The notes: generated by a model not told the origin, from the letters alone. A DNA stretch of 64,000 nt from Symbiodinium natans (GCA_905221605.1 CAJNDS010001724.1:573416-637415); one strand, 5' to 3'. Positions 32,023 to 42,887 are shown, counted from the stretch's first letter. Translations and numbers: made by a program.

Positions 32023-32346
32023 GCCTGTGGAGATCTTCTGCCCTAATCTCTAAACTCTGAACCCTAAACCCTCAACCCTAAACCCTCTCTAACCTCTGAA
32101 CCCTGACCTAATACGGGAGCCTACAAAACTCATTACCAATATGACTAGGTTTTCTATATCTACGTGCCTCACCACAGTATTTGGACCGTTGGGGGGCCCA
32201 GGTCTTTTTTGAGCAATTGGCGCCCTAAGCACTGCAAGCCCCGGCAGTCGAGCAGCAAGCCCCTGCGTTCAGCAACAAGAGCTTTTCCCTAAAGCCCTTA
32301 GCCTAAACCCCATCCGTAAAGTACCCAAACCGTCAGGCCCTAAGCC

Positions 32347-32669
32347 CCAAACCCTAAACCCCAAACCCCAAACCCTAAACCCCAAACCCTGAACCCCAAA
32401 CCCCAAACCCCAAACCCCAAACCCTAAACCCTAAACCCTAAACCCTAAACCCCTAAACCCTACCAGCCCCTAGCCCAGGGCAGGGGAACTTGAGGTCCGA
32501 TGAGCGAGGCTTGGCGAGCCGGGGCCTCGAGCTGGGTTAGGGTTTAGGGTTTAGGGTTTAGGGTTTAGGGTTTAGGGTTTAGGGTTACGGGTTTAAGGTT
32601 TAGGGTTTCGGGTTTCGCGTTTCGGGTTTTGGTGTTTCGGGTTTAGGGTTTAGGGTTTAGGGTTTAGGG
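32347..32669. repeat. Opposed CCCTAAA/CCCCAAA and TTTAGGG arrays
   Basis: Array 32347-32463 alternates CCCTAAA and CCCCAAA. Array 32537-32669 is TTTAGGG with TTTCGGG variants. Between them are 70 bases of unique sequence in the usual exon position. Confidence 0.9.
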
Positions 32670-32792
32670 CTTGGGATCCAAGTTGGCCCTTTGGGCTTCG
32701 CGGGTCTTAGGGCTCTAAGATTGCAGGTAAAAGGGCTCAGGGCCCAAGATGTTGCAAGGAAAGTTGCTGTCCAGATAGCTTCCTTTCGAACG

Positions 32793-32875
32793 TACCTGTG
32801 AACCTCCAAGTGTATGCGCTGCCAGATATACTTGGAGGTTCACGGGTACTTATACGTAGGGCTGTAGGTGCCCTC
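32793..32875. repeat. Foldback element, GGAGGTTCATGGG family, copy 2
   Basis: ACCTGTGAACCTCCAAGTGTAT and the inverse ATACTTGGAGGTTCACGGGT lie close together with a short loop. Downstream ACTTATACGTAGGGC resembles the family interior. Confidence 0.6.
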
Positions 32876-32905
32876 AATTGGGTTAGAAGTCCAGTTACCA
32901 GACTT

Positions 32906-33064
32906 GTAACCCCAAACCCTAAACCCTAAACCCTAAACCCTAAACCCTAAACCCTAAACCCTAAACCCTAAACCCTAAACCCTAAACCCTAAACCCTAAA
33001 CCCTAAACCCTAAGCCCTAAGCCCTAAGCCCTAAGCCCTAAGCCCTAAGCCCTAAGCCCTAAGC
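32906..33064. repeat. CCCTAAA array changing to CCCTAAG
   Basis: About 15 CCCTAAA units followed by eight consecutive CCCTAAG units, an internally homogenised variant block. Confidence 0.97.
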
Positions 33065-33116
33065 GCTCCGCAAGCAGCTAAGGCATGGCCCGGGCGCATG
33101 GCGAGCTGCAGGTGGC

Positions 33117-33227
33117 AGATCGATCACCCCTGGAGGCATCCAGTTTAGAAGGGTTTAGGGTTTAGGGTTTAGGGTTTAGGGTTTAGGGTTTAGGGTTTAG
33201 GGAGATCGATCACTCCTGGAGGCATCC
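33117..33227. repeat. TTTAGGG array flanked by a 25-base direct duplication
   Basis: AGATCGATCACCCCTGGAGG plus CATCC (33117-33141) recurs with one mismatch at 33203-33227. Between the copies is a TTTAGGG array (33151-33202). Confidence 0.85.
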
Positions 33228-33276
33228 CAGGGCTCTAGAGGAGGGTTTCTTTGGGGGGGGCCTTTGTAGTTTGATA

Positions 33277-33351
33277 GGGTTTAGGGTTTAGGGTCTAGGG
33301 TCTAGGGTTTAGGGTTTAGGGTTTAGGGTTTAGGGTTTAGGGTTTAGGGCT
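33277..33351. repeat. TTTAGGG array
   Basis: About ten units, two of them TCTAGGG. Confidence 0.95.
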
Positions 33352-34379
33352 TGGGCAGTTTCTGGCAGCACCCACAGGAGTCCGGATGCAAAAGGTTCAG
33401 GGTGTAGGGTTAAAGCTTGAAAGAATGTAGACCTTGTGCTTCTTCCTTCTAGAAAATTGGCCCCTCTCCTCTAGAGGGAGCAGCGCTCGAACACGACGCA
33501 GGCACCACGTCTATGTATTCAGGTGTTGTTTGGGGGGGGGGGGGGGGGTGGGGGGGTGGGGGTTGTTTTCGGGTTGCAGCTAAGTCAGCAGACTTTAGGG
33601 TTTGCGGGACTGCAGGGCTCAGAGCTCAAGAGGACCTGATGTTTAGGGCTTACGGGCGGGAAGGGTTTAGGGGTTCAGGGTTTGCTTCATAGTTTATCCT
33701 CGGTTGCGAAACTGCGCAAACCCCTTCGGCTTTTTTTAGGCTTTATACAAGGCGGCTGGCAAAATACACCTGAAACCCTAAACCCTAAACCCTAAATTCT
33801 GCTCAGATACAGAGACAGCGCCGAGTAAATAGAAGCCCTTTTGACCCCGCGCGCTCTGACGGGTCCGTGGCTGCCGAACAGCCCTGCTGTGCGTCCGCTG
33901 ATTTGCAACAGGTGCCCCTGACAAGACATTCAGGCCAGAACACCAACTTGAAGCAGCCACAAGTGTTTCGTGGCAGAAAGAAAAATCAAGACCTCAAGCT
34001 TATCCTGAGGATCAAAAGCATGCGAGCATGGAAAACCCCGCCCATCATTGCAACTGCAGTCCTTCGTGGCTGTCCTTCTAATTTTCAAGCTCAAGTTTGC
34101 ACAACCTAGCAGCACGTCGTTGCTGTTTCACACGCATTCTCTCCTCCTGGTGCCGTGCACGTAATCGCTGCATGTCGAAGCAGGCCTCGGAGTGGCTACC
34201 GTGTCTTGCAGCGTAAATAGAAGCCCTAAACCCTAAATTCTGCTCAGATACACAGCGCCGAGTAAATAGAGTAAACGTCCTGAGCCGAGAGGCCATTGCC
34301 AGGGCCGCCTGTATCTGTGGGGGGACATGCAACTCGCAGGAGCCGGCCTAGAGGTCTTGGTTAGGGTTCAGGGTCTAGT

Positions 34380-34475
34380 TTTTTTTTTGGGGGGGGGCGG
34401 GGGGGGGGGGGGGGGGTGGGGCGGGGGGGGGGGGGGGGGCAGGGGGCGGTGGGGGGTCGGGGGAGGTGGTGGGGG
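34380..34475. repeat. Poly-G rich block
   Basis: Long G runs broken by C and T. Glycine-rich frames through it are artefacts. Confidence 0.9.
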
Positions 34476-34824
34476 GGTTGGCTTGGGGTTAGGGTTTGGG
34501 ATGGTCTTCTGGTTATGTTGGATTTTCAGGCTTTTTTTGGAGCTCTTCCGGCTTGCAGGGTGGGCTCCGGGCTTGTTGGAAGCTTTTCGGGGGTTTAGGG
34601 TTTAGGGTTTAGGGTTTAGGGCTAGTGCTTCAGGCTTGTTTTGTTGGTTGTTTATGGCCTCCTCAGGATTTAGTGAGTTGCTGTCTTCGGCTCGAACGTT
34701 TTGCTTTTTATAGGGCTTAGGCTTCTTAGGGTTCAGGACTACTGGGCTCTCAACCCTAAACCCTAAACCCTACCAAAATCCCTCAACACTGTTATTAAAG
34801 CCTTAAAACCCCTGTTTTTTGCAG

Positions 34825-34865
34825 GACTTGGCCAACATGGCGTGGGCGTCTGGTGCGCTGCGGCC
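34825..34865 (+). CDS. Candidate helical-repeat (OPR/FASTK-like) exon
   Basis: Preceded by a good acceptor, TGTTTTTTGCAG|, it reads DLANMAWASGALR. This is the clearest 'dLaNtaWAfa.l' motif in the window. Such repeats bind organellar RNA. Confidence 0.6.
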
Positions 34866-35462
34866 GCGGGGTCAGCCTTCCCTTGAAGCTTGGGACTCTG
34901 AGGTACTGGTCTGGCTTGAGGGTTTAGGGTTTGGGGTTTGGGGTTTGGGGTTTGGGGTTTAGGGTTTGATCTGGGCCGTGGGGTTTGGGGTTTCGAGTTT
35001 AGGACGTATGTATGTTTGCCTGGACAGAAAGCTTGTCAAAGGCCAAGGCCTTCTTCCCAGCTGACTTCAGGAGTCTGGGTTCAAAATTCGGTTCAGGGTT
35101 TAGGGTTCAGAGTTTAGGGTCCAGGGTTTGGGGTTTGGGCCTTAGATTGGGTGCGAGGAAACTGGGTTGACAAGAGGGTTTCAGGGTGATACTTGGAAGT
35201 CCAGGAGGGCCATGACAAGCAGGAGCGCCAGTCCTTCCGAAGCTTCTTCCTTGGGGGGCCACATGAATCCTACTAGGCATGAGACTAGTATAGAGGGTGC
35301 ATGCCCCCCAAATTTCGGATAGTAGTAGTAGAGGGTATATATGACCCCAGTCATGTGCCTAAACCCTAAACCCTAAACCCTAAACCCTAAACCCTTGAAT
35401 CCAGGGCCCCCAGGTTCCATGTCTCTTGGAATCCCCCTGGGACCCTAAACCCTGAGCCCTAC

Positions 35463-35586
35463 ACCCTAAACCCTAAACCCCTAAACCCCTAAACCCCTAA
35501 ACCCCTAAACCCCTAAACCCCTAAACCCCTAAACCCCTAAACCCCTAAACCCCTACACCCCTAAACCCCTAAACCCCTAAACCCTA
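35463..35586. repeat. Variant 8-base array CCCCTAAA
   Basis: About 15 tandem CCCCTAAA units, one C longer than the usual unit. Confidence 0.97.
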
Positions 35587-35589
35587 CCT

Positions 35590-35672
35590 GAGGTTGCTGC
35601 CGGCGCGGTCGCCAAGAAGGACTGCCACGGCTCCAAACCCAAGCTGGAGCTTCGGGCAGCCGATCTCCAAAA
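35590..35672 (+). CDS. Candidate helical-repeat exon between opposed arrays
   Basis: The frame contains EVAAGAVAKKDC and ends LELRAADLQN, the start of the family motif 'dLqNl.Wa'. It abuts the CCCCTAAA array on the left and TTTAGGG on the right. Confidence 0.45.
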
Positions 35673-35818
35673 TTTAGGGTTTAGGGTTTAGGGTTTAGGG
35701 TTTAGGGTTTAGGGTTTAGGGTTTAGGGGCTTTACTACTGTGTGCCCTGATCCCAAAAGCTAGGCTCAAGAAGTGTAGATTTTGCAGGCAACTGGCAACC
35801 AGCAGCTCAGCCCTGCAT

Positions 35819-35873
35819 CTGTGAGAGCGAGAGAGCAAATGTCAGAGACTCGGACGCCCACACCTGCAACCTA
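35819..35873 (+). CDS. Candidate exon, function unknown
   Basis: After ATTTTGCAG| at about 35789 the frame reads ATGNQQLSPASVRAREQMSE and then a stop at CCTAG. No family recognised. Confidence 0.25.
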
Positions 35874-35941
35874 GCTTACGGGGCAACCCTAAAGCCCTAA
35901 ACCCTAAACCCTAAACCTCAGTTGCGAGCCTCTCAGTTGCA

Positions 35942-35985
35942 GGTAAAGCAATTCCGCCACGTGGAGCTTGCCGGTACAGCCTGGA
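35942..35985 (+). CDS. Candidate helical-repeat exon
   Basis: After CAGTTGCAG| the frame reads VKQFRHVELAGTAWRP, matching the 'f..qeLantaW' signature. Confidence 0.5.
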
Positions 35986-36446
35986 GGCCGTAGAGCTGCT
36001 TGAGAGGGGGCTTCATTAACAAACGGATGCCTACAGCACACCTCCGACCTCGAATTAGAGGTCCCTCAGCCCTTATTTACAAACCATGGACATAAAACCT
36101 AGATATCAGCTTCCTCAGTCAGCGCCTAAACCCGAAACCCTTAAACCCTAAACCCTAAACCCTAAACGAAAAACACCCCAAACCCTAAACCCGAAACCTA
36201 ATCCCGCGCAGGCTTGGCAAGCTCGACCATGCCGGCGAGTTGGCGATGGTGCCTGCCTAGGGTGTTGGGGGGTCGAAGTTCCCGGGCCCACGTTCAACCC
36301 TAGAGTTTAGGGTTTAGGGTTTAGGGTTTAGGGTGTAGGGTTTAGGTTTGACGTTTCGAATGCCCTTAGGAGAGGGTTCAAAGAACGCCCAAGCAAGGTC
36401 GGTTTCCCAAAGACACGGACCCCAGGGTTTGGGGCGTTCGGCCTTC

Positions 36447-36507
36447 AGGGTTTAGGGTTTAGGGTTTAGGGTTTAGGGTTTAGGGTTTAGGGTTTAGGGT
36501 TTAGGGA
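36447..36507. repeat. TTTAGGG array
   Basis: About nine perfect units. Confidence 0.97.
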
Positions 36508-37247
36508 TTCGGCCTCTGCAGAAAGTATGCAGCCAAGTAGCTTGCGGCTCCTTCTCTCTCCCCTTCGCCCACCGTCCCACAATGGGAATCGACACAGGGG
36601 TCAGAGCAGTCTTAGCATGGGGGTTTAGTTTAGGGTTTGCCTAAACCCTAAACCCTAACCCCTATAATAGGGGTACCCCTTTTTAACCCCCGGATATAGT
36701 AGAATCCCCTTATAAACAGACCTCTAGGAACCCTATTTTCGGAAACCCCCACATGAGTGGTCTTTGGGGCAAAGTCATCAGTCGCGCAGCGTGACCATAG
36801 TTCAGGGTATGCGCATGTCTGAGGGCTTCTACAAAGCGCCGGATGTGTCAAGGGGCCCTAAACCCCTAAACCCTAAACCCTAAACCCTAAACCCTAAAGA
36901 ATCTCAGGTTGCAACCATGGGCCCTTCCTATAACCCCCTACTCACTTGCTATAGGGGTCCGAAGTATGGGCCCTTAGTATACACATTTTGTACAGGGGTT
37001 ATTATATAACAAGGGACCCAGATTGAGGGCCCAGACTTAAAAAACTCTAGAGAAAGAAGCTTTCGGTGGATTTCCACTGCCCAGCACACCGGCGAGGCCG
37101 CCGTCGCCGAGGCAGCATCGGGGAAAATTCAGGGCAGGGGCCGCAGGTACAGTTCTTCAGCGTCTGGAGCGAACCTTGCAGTCAGAACCTTTGTCTTGAA
37201 CACACGAGTTCATGGAGTCATGGGTAGGTATAAGTAGGGCTGGAAGC

Positions 37248-37496
37248 CTGAACCCTAAACCCTAAACCCTAAACCCTAAACCCTAAACCCTAAACCCTAA
37301 ACCCTGAACCCTAAAGTAAGCCAAGGTTTCAATGACCAGGCCCTGGCCAACAGAGCCGCTGCCCCAAAGTGGTCCGAACTCCCACGCCGACGCCGGAGGT
37401 TTAGGGTTTAGGGTTTAGGGTTTAGGGTTTAGGGTTTAGGGTTTTTTAGGGTTTAGGGTTTTAGGGTTTTAGGGTTTTAGGGTTTTAGGGTTTAGG
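37248..37496. repeat. Opposed CCCTAAA and TTTAGGG arrays around an exon
   Basis: CCCTAAA units (37248-37316) and TTTAGGG/TTTTAGGG units (37398-37496) enclose the candidate exon 37325-37396. Confidence 0.9.
37325..37396 (+). CDS. Candidate helical-repeat exon between opposed arrays
   Basis: The frame reads GFNDQALANRAAAPKWSEL. FNxQxLAN is the start of the OPR/FASTK-like motif. Confidence 0.45.
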
Positions 37497-38052
37497 GTGC
37501 TGCTGTTTAGTAGGGAATGAGGGAATTAGGTACCAAACATACCCCTGCATACACAGTTTTAAGGTATGATATAGGGTACCTCATTCCCTTATCCCCTACA
37601 AAGAGCCAGTCTGGCTTTTGGAAGCCAGCTTTCGCTCATAGGCATTGGCATAGGCCATTTCCACTGTCTCACCAGGGCAGGGTCCCCCCCCCCCCCCCCC
37701 TCAAAACTATCCGCAACCCGGATGCAGATGTTATTTCACCTCTTGAAGGGTAGTCCTAGGTTCTCTCTTGCCTAATCCGCAGGAAGATCCTTGTGGTACT
37801 TCCTCAAAGGGGCAGTGTAGTTGTAAGTCCATTCAAGGGTAGTGACAATTCGCGGCAATGCTGAGTGACCGTCCCTAGCTTCCCCGCCGCACCATGCCAT
37901 GAATTTCAGTTTTGTGTGTGCAGGGCACGGGGCAAAGGAGAAGATCCTAAACTGCTGCCTTATACCCGTAACCCTAAACCCTAAACCCAAACTGCGAGCA
38001 CGGAGGTTCCAGGCAAAGCATCTTTTAATGCAACCCTGGGTTTGTTTGCAGG

Positions 38053-38095
38053 CTACAAGGTGTCGTGCTTGAAGGCAAATCCTTGGGCCCAGAAG
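38053..38095 (+). CDS. Candidate short exon with good splice signals
   Basis: A 43-base segment between GTTTGTTTGCAG| and |GTAAGCCC, open in two + frames. The splice signals are the reason for calling it. Product unknown. Confidence 0.35.
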
Positions 38096-38199
38096 TAAGC
38101 CCGTAAACCCTGAGTGGCCACCCCCTGCCTAAGTAAGTAGGGATAGGGTTTAGGGTGTTAGTTTAGGTTTTTAGGGTTTGGGGTTTAGGGTTTAGGGTT

Positions 38200-39240
38200 T
38201 TGATAACCCAACATTCAACAATTTGGGTTGTGCTCCTGATAATGGCTCCACCGAAAACTTATGACCAAAACAGGACTTCACCCAGCGCCCTGCTAACCCC
38301 GAGTCCAAGGTGTGGAGTCTCATGTCTGTGTCGGCCTTGCACACGCCCCCGCCAGATGCGGTCTGGCAGCGGGTCGAAGAGAAGGCATGGACTATGTGTC
38401 GTGCTGTTTTGTGTCTTCAGTGCAGTGGCTCTTGAAACAACCCTAGCTGCAGCAACCAAAGCCTGCTTGAAAAGCAGCTTGTGCATTCAAATCCCGGCTT
38501 CAAAAGAAGAAGCCTGTTTGTTTGTCTAGAACAGCAGTTTTTTTGCCAATTTGTTGCGGGTTCCACGCGGTTGTTACGGATGTCACACGGCTTTTTTCAC
38601 GGTGTTGGGTAAGCTGCAAAATGGCAAGCCTGGTTCGTGTTTTAATCAGTTATATTGAACAAATTGCCTACCTGCTTTGAAGCAGGCTTTGGATTTCGTA
38701 GGCAAGCGCCACGGGCGTGGGGCGTGGTTCTTGTTCTTGGAAAGCCTATAGACCTTGTATGGGTTGACGGTCTCTTTCAGGGTATCTAGGGGCTATAATA
38801 ATGTCCAAGGGTAACAGATAAAGAGGCCACCGGCCTTTATCATATAGACCCCAAACCCTATGAACTGTTGAAGCATGCTTGTGTTCCAGGAGCGAGGTTC
38901 CAGTGAACAGAACAGTGGCAGCTCCGGAATGCACTTGCGTGTCAGGCGGCGACATCGGACTCCCAGTCCATGCCAATGATTGCCCCTGGGCAAGATGTGG
39001 TGACAAGGTTAAGGACTGACGGTTTAGGCCTTACTTTGGCGAGCTTGAGATGTTGGGTAGTTCGCTCTTGGACGGTGCTGCGATGTAGTTTAGGTCAATA
39101 GACTTCGAATGGCCAAGCTCTCTGAATTCTGATGGGTGGGAGATGGATCACCGTCGGAAGGTTGCGGTTGCGCGAACAGTTGTGTAGCGAGCCCAGAGGA
39201 ATCTCGACTAACGAGTTCAACATCCCTAAGTCCTGAACCC
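38200..39240. other. Array-free kilobase
   Basis: The longest stretch in the 31-60 kb part without clear TTTAGGG arrays. An open + frame at 38200-38529 (109 codons, no motif) and a Cys-containing frame at about 38890-39001 (VNRTVAAPECTCVSGGDIGL) are possible exons. It could be a boundary between genes. No promoter motif was identified. Confidence 0.3.
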
Positions 39241-39397
39241 TAAACCCTTTGTGCGGCTGCCACACCCTAAACCCTAAACGGCCCCAAACCCTGAACCCTA
39301 AACCCTAACCCCTGGTCCCTGAAACGCAAGGTGTGGGCATTTGCAGAGCTGTCAGATCGATGCGGAGACCTCAGGGAAAGTGGCTCTAGGGTGAGGG

Positions 39398-39504
39398 GGA
39401 TCAACTGAACCCCAAAGGGGTTCAGGGTTCATATACCTTGATAGGAAGTCTCGTCGTATGGGGTATATGACCCCAGTTTTAGGGTTCACGTGGTCCCCAA
39501 GGTA
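39398..39504. repeat. Foldback element, 'gggacc...ggttcat' family
   Basis: Arms GATCAACTGAACCCCAAAGG and AGGGTTCACGTGGTCCCC are inverted. The interior is TATATGACCCC / GGGTTCATATACC. Confidence 0.7.
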
Positions 39505-39662
39505 TCTATGAAAGATCACTCGGGTGAAAGTCAGTGAGCTGGCAACTGCGCTAATGGTAGGAATCTTCTTTGTTGGCAGTGGCTTTGTAGCATGGGGCCT
39601 CTGGATCGTTGAATGGACACCCTAAACCCTAAACCTTAAACCCTAAACCCTAAACCCTAAAC

Positions 39663-39777
39663 TGGTATTTGTAAAGCTCGCTCTATGGCCTAAGCTGTAT
39701 GTTGGCAAGCGGAGGCCCGCCCTAGTGCAGGCAGTCTCTGCCTACCTAGCGGCCTTGGAACCGTGCACCAACCCATG
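39663..39777 (+). CDS. Candidate exon, function unknown
   Basis: Open frame of 37 codons ending AYLAALEPCTNP then TGA, preceded by a CCCTAAA array. It is Leu/Ala rich and plausibly helical. No family recognised. Confidence 0.3.
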
Positions 39778-40047
39778 ACTGAAGTTTTTGCATCTACGTC
39801 ATAATAAGCCGCTCTACAACCCTGCTACTCTTAACCCCTATCATGGGCCCTCTGACCCCCTAAACCCTAAACCCTAACCCTAAACCCTAAACCCTAACCC
39901 TAAGCCCTAAACTCTAAACCCCCTCATTCTTCGCAAGCAGAACCTCGAGCCTTCAGCAAGGCAGCCCGCTGTTTCGCGCGGCCGCCCCGCATGCAGTCGA
40001 GCTGATGAGGCGTGGGCCTATGCGCGCAGTCTTCTCCCCAGACCGGC

Positions 40048-40104
40048 TTAGGGTTTAGGGTTTAGGGTTTAGGGTTTAGGGTTTAGGGTTTAGGGTTTAG
40101 GGTT
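40048..40104. repeat. TTTAGGG array
   Basis: About eight perfect units. Confidence 0.97.
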
Positions 40105-40130
40105 TTCCCCTGCAACTTGAAACCCTAAAC

Positions 40131-40235
40131 TTGGGATGTTCCCCCCCTTCTACTAGCAGTCCTTGATAGGGATTATGGTACCCCCTGTTAGAATCCCCAT
40201 CAAGGACTGTTAGTATAAGAAGGGACACATCCCAA
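40131..40235. repeat. Foldback element, GGGATG/CATCCC family, copy 4
   Basis: Begins TTGGGATGTTCCCCCCCTTC and ends GGGACACATCCCAA in inverse. The inner arms are CAGTCCTTGAT and ATCAAGGACTG. Confidence 0.8.
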
Positions 40236-40433
40236 CCCTGCACCTTATCAACCCCTAAACCCTAAACCCCAAACCCTAAACCCTAAACCCCTGAACCCCA
40301 AACCCTAGTCCCAAACCCAAGTTCTTTGCTCTTTACACTCCCCCAAAACCTCGCTTGGAGCGACCCCTGACCCGCTTGACGGGCGGGGGCATCGCCCAAA
40401 GGGGCCGTGTTGTAGCTCCACACGCCAAACAAT

Positions 40434-40516
40434 AGTAGCTGAGTAGGTAACCTTAAACTTTGTGGGGTATATACTTGTAAGGCTAGCCTTTTGTGGCCCA
40501 GGGTACTCAGCAACTG
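40434..40516. repeat. Foldback element, AGCTGAGTAGGT family, copy 1
   Basis: TAGCTGAGTAGGTAACC and GGGTACTCAGCAACTGG are inverted. Copies also lie at 49229, 56531 and 57951. Confidence 0.7.
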
Positions 40517-40540
40517 GGAAACCAGGCCTGGAAAACCCCA

Positions 40541-40675
40541 AACCCTAAACCCGAATTAAACCCTAAACCCTAAGCCCTAAACCCTAAGCCCTAAGCCCTA
40601 AACCCTAAACCCTAAACCCTAAACCCTAAACCCTAAACCCCAAAACCCTAAACCCTAAACCCTAAACCCTAAACC
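40541..40675. repeat. CCCTAAA array
   Basis: About 18 units with several CCCTAAG variants. Confidence 0.95.
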
Positions 40676-40677
40676 CA

Positions 40678-40776
40678 AGTGAAGGTCTTGCACTTCCGAG
40701 ACGTCAGAGGTCTCGATGACGGAGGTGGCGGCTGGTAGCGCCCATCTTATGGGTTCCAGTTTGATGGACTTGCCTC
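40678..40776 (+). CDS. Candidate exon between opposed arrays
   Basis: Open frame with SCTSETSEVSMTEVAAGSAH between CCCTAAA and TTTAGGG arrays. Product unknown. Confidence 0.3.
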
Positions 40777-41322
40777 TAGGGTTTAAGGGTTTAGGGTTAG
40801 GGTTTAAAGATCTTCAGGGCCAAAGTTGAGGAGTCAGAGGGTTATGGGGATATACTCCAGGTATGTACGGCTACAGGGTGCCCTCCAAAAGTAGGATTAC
40901 TCAGGATAGATGGGAGCGATGGGGGAGGTCCGAGACTTGGCTGCTGGGTAACCTAGAAGAGGCTTTGCGACCAGGGAGAAGATTATACCAGGTCTTTCGA
41001 GGGTTTAGTGTGTCTGACTCGCCATACCGAAACCCTAAACCCTAAACTCCTAATCCTCCCACATGGCCAGCTCTCAAGCCTAAAAGAGCAAACCCCCAAA
41101 AGGGACCCTAATTTAGACAAGTGACCACATAGCTCCTGAACATGCCCCTAAACCCTAAACCCTAAACGTGGTTCTGTGGGGTGGAGGCTGGTTCACACTA
41201 TCCCCATGTATTTCCTCCACTGAATGCCAACAGGCGATATCCCCGGACAGGCCTAGGCCTAAGCCCTTTTTTTTGGAATCTTCCCGCAGACCTACTGGCT
41301 AGTCGGGTGCCAACAAAACCCC

Positions 41323-41406
41323 CTAAACCCTAAACCCTAAACCCTAAACCCTAAACCCTAAACCCTAAACCCTAAACCCTAAACCCTAAACCCTAAACCC
41401 TAAACC
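41323..41406. repeat. CCCTAAA array
   Basis: Twelve perfect units. Confidence 0.97.
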
Positions 41407-42265
41407 CAAGCCGCAGGCCTATTTGCCGACACTCAGCCTGGCCTATGCGTTTGTTCAGCTCGGACCCCTGTGGGGATGCAGCTGTTGGCTGGGAGACCAG
41501 CTTTCAGGTTGAAGTTAGGGTTTATAAATCAGGGTTTAGGGTTTAGGGTTTTGGCGGTTTAGGGTCTCGGGTTTCGGGTTTGGGTGGGGCGGTGCATTTC
41601 TTGACGCGTTTTGCTTCTTCAAGCTAGGTTAGGAGCCCCAATCTTTTTAGAGGGTGTTATCTCGAAACCTACAACGAGCCATGTTCGGTTTAGGGTTTAG
41701 GGATTGGGTTTCGGATGGTTTCGGACCCTAAACCCTACACCCTAAACCCTACACCCTTACAAACCCTAAACCCTAAAGTATAGGATTCAGGATGCAGATG
41801 CAACCTCGGTCTGCGCTCCAGGGGTCGCCATGGAACACCTTCCCAAAGAAGCTGCCGCGAACTCTTCGAGCTTGGGAAATCCTCTCAGCCGCACCCGCTT
41901 ACCAAGAAAGGAGTCTACTGGACATGTCTTACGCGTTTGGGGTTTAGCTTTTAGGGTTTAGGGTCTAGGGTTTTTGCGTTTAGGCTTTAGGGCCTTGGGG
42001 TTTGGGGGCAGCAATTCCCTTCCGACATTTTGTCCGCCTTGCACAGGGTGGACCAAAGACAAGTGTGCTCGGGTAGGCTCAACAGTCAGATCCCAAATTG
42101 TTGTTGTCACCGTCCCCGCATTAAAACCCTGCACCATAGACCATGGCACCCCAAACACACGTATCTGACAGCACCCTAGACCCTAAGCCTTAATCCCTCA
42201 ACCCTAAACTCTAAACCCTAAACCCCCACCCTGCTATGGCTTGAGATGTCTTGAGGTTCTCGCAG

Positions 42266-42346
42266 CAAGATTTTGCCGACGCCGTCATCGAGGAAGCGGC
42301 CTGGAACTCGGTTTTACCTCAGACCGCTGCACTTGGAGGTTAGGGT
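42266..42346 (+). CDS. Candidate helical-repeat exon
   Basis: After TTCTCGCAG| the frame reads QDFADAVIEEAAWNSVLPQT, weakly like 'qdlad.i.eaaW'. Stop after 27 codons. Confidence 0.35.
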
Positions 42347-42656
42347 TTAAGGTTTAAGGGTTGGGGTTTAGGGTTGTGGGTTTCGGCCTTAAGAAGGACG
42401 ACTCTACGCATAGCCTTATTATACTCTTAGGGTACCTACGACTTCACTTCCCATGAACTGGCCCATGAACCTCCAAGCAGGCGTGGGAAGCTTCGTAGTC
42501 CATCTTGCGCAGTCGGATCCATGACCACAAGATTGCCTTCCGCACCGTTCGCCCCTATCCTCACCCACATGGTATAGGTGCTCATGCTGGACATGTCTTC
42601 ATGGTTCAGAGAGCTTACCCTAAGCCCGGCCCTAAAGCCTAAACCCTAAAATCTTT

Positions 42657-42753
42657 ACAGGCCATTCTACTTCGTGTGGCATACTTGTTGAATTCGCTAG
42701 GGGTTCATGGCCTTTCCTGGAGGGTCCATGCCATGCAGAATGGATTCCGGGCC
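42657..42753 (+). CDS. Candidate exon, function unknown
   Basis: After TTTACAG| the frame reads AILLRVAYLLNSLGVHGLSW and on to TGA. Amphipathic and helical. No family recognised. Confidence 0.35.
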
Positions 42754-42887
42754 TGAATAGTTAGAATAGGGTTTTGGGGTTTGTTATAGTATAATTCAAG
42801 GACCATAAGGTAATACTATTTGTAATTCTTCGACCCCTACATTGCCTTGCTTAGGCATCTCCTCATAACAGTACTACTAATGATGTA

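Larger units (their letters stand above)
31212..34820. other. Intron-like region with arrays and candidate exons
   Basis: Dominated by arrays. Open + frames with coding-like composition occur at about 31305-31350 (MADSGIEGIALPCET), 31648-31740 (EYRKLASATRSVLDPF) and 31974-32022; only the last resembles the helical-repeat family. A minus-strand frame (34080-34215) encodes a basic, Gln/Arg-rich coiled-coil-like peptide, and its status is unclear. Confidence 0.3.

Noticed and set aside
31783-33351. CRISPR-like array
   Set aside because: Units are 7-8 bases with no spacers. Simple tandem repeats in a eukaryotic context.
34327-34605. Gly-rich 92-codon frame
   Set aside because: Translation of a poly-G block and TTTAGGG repeats.
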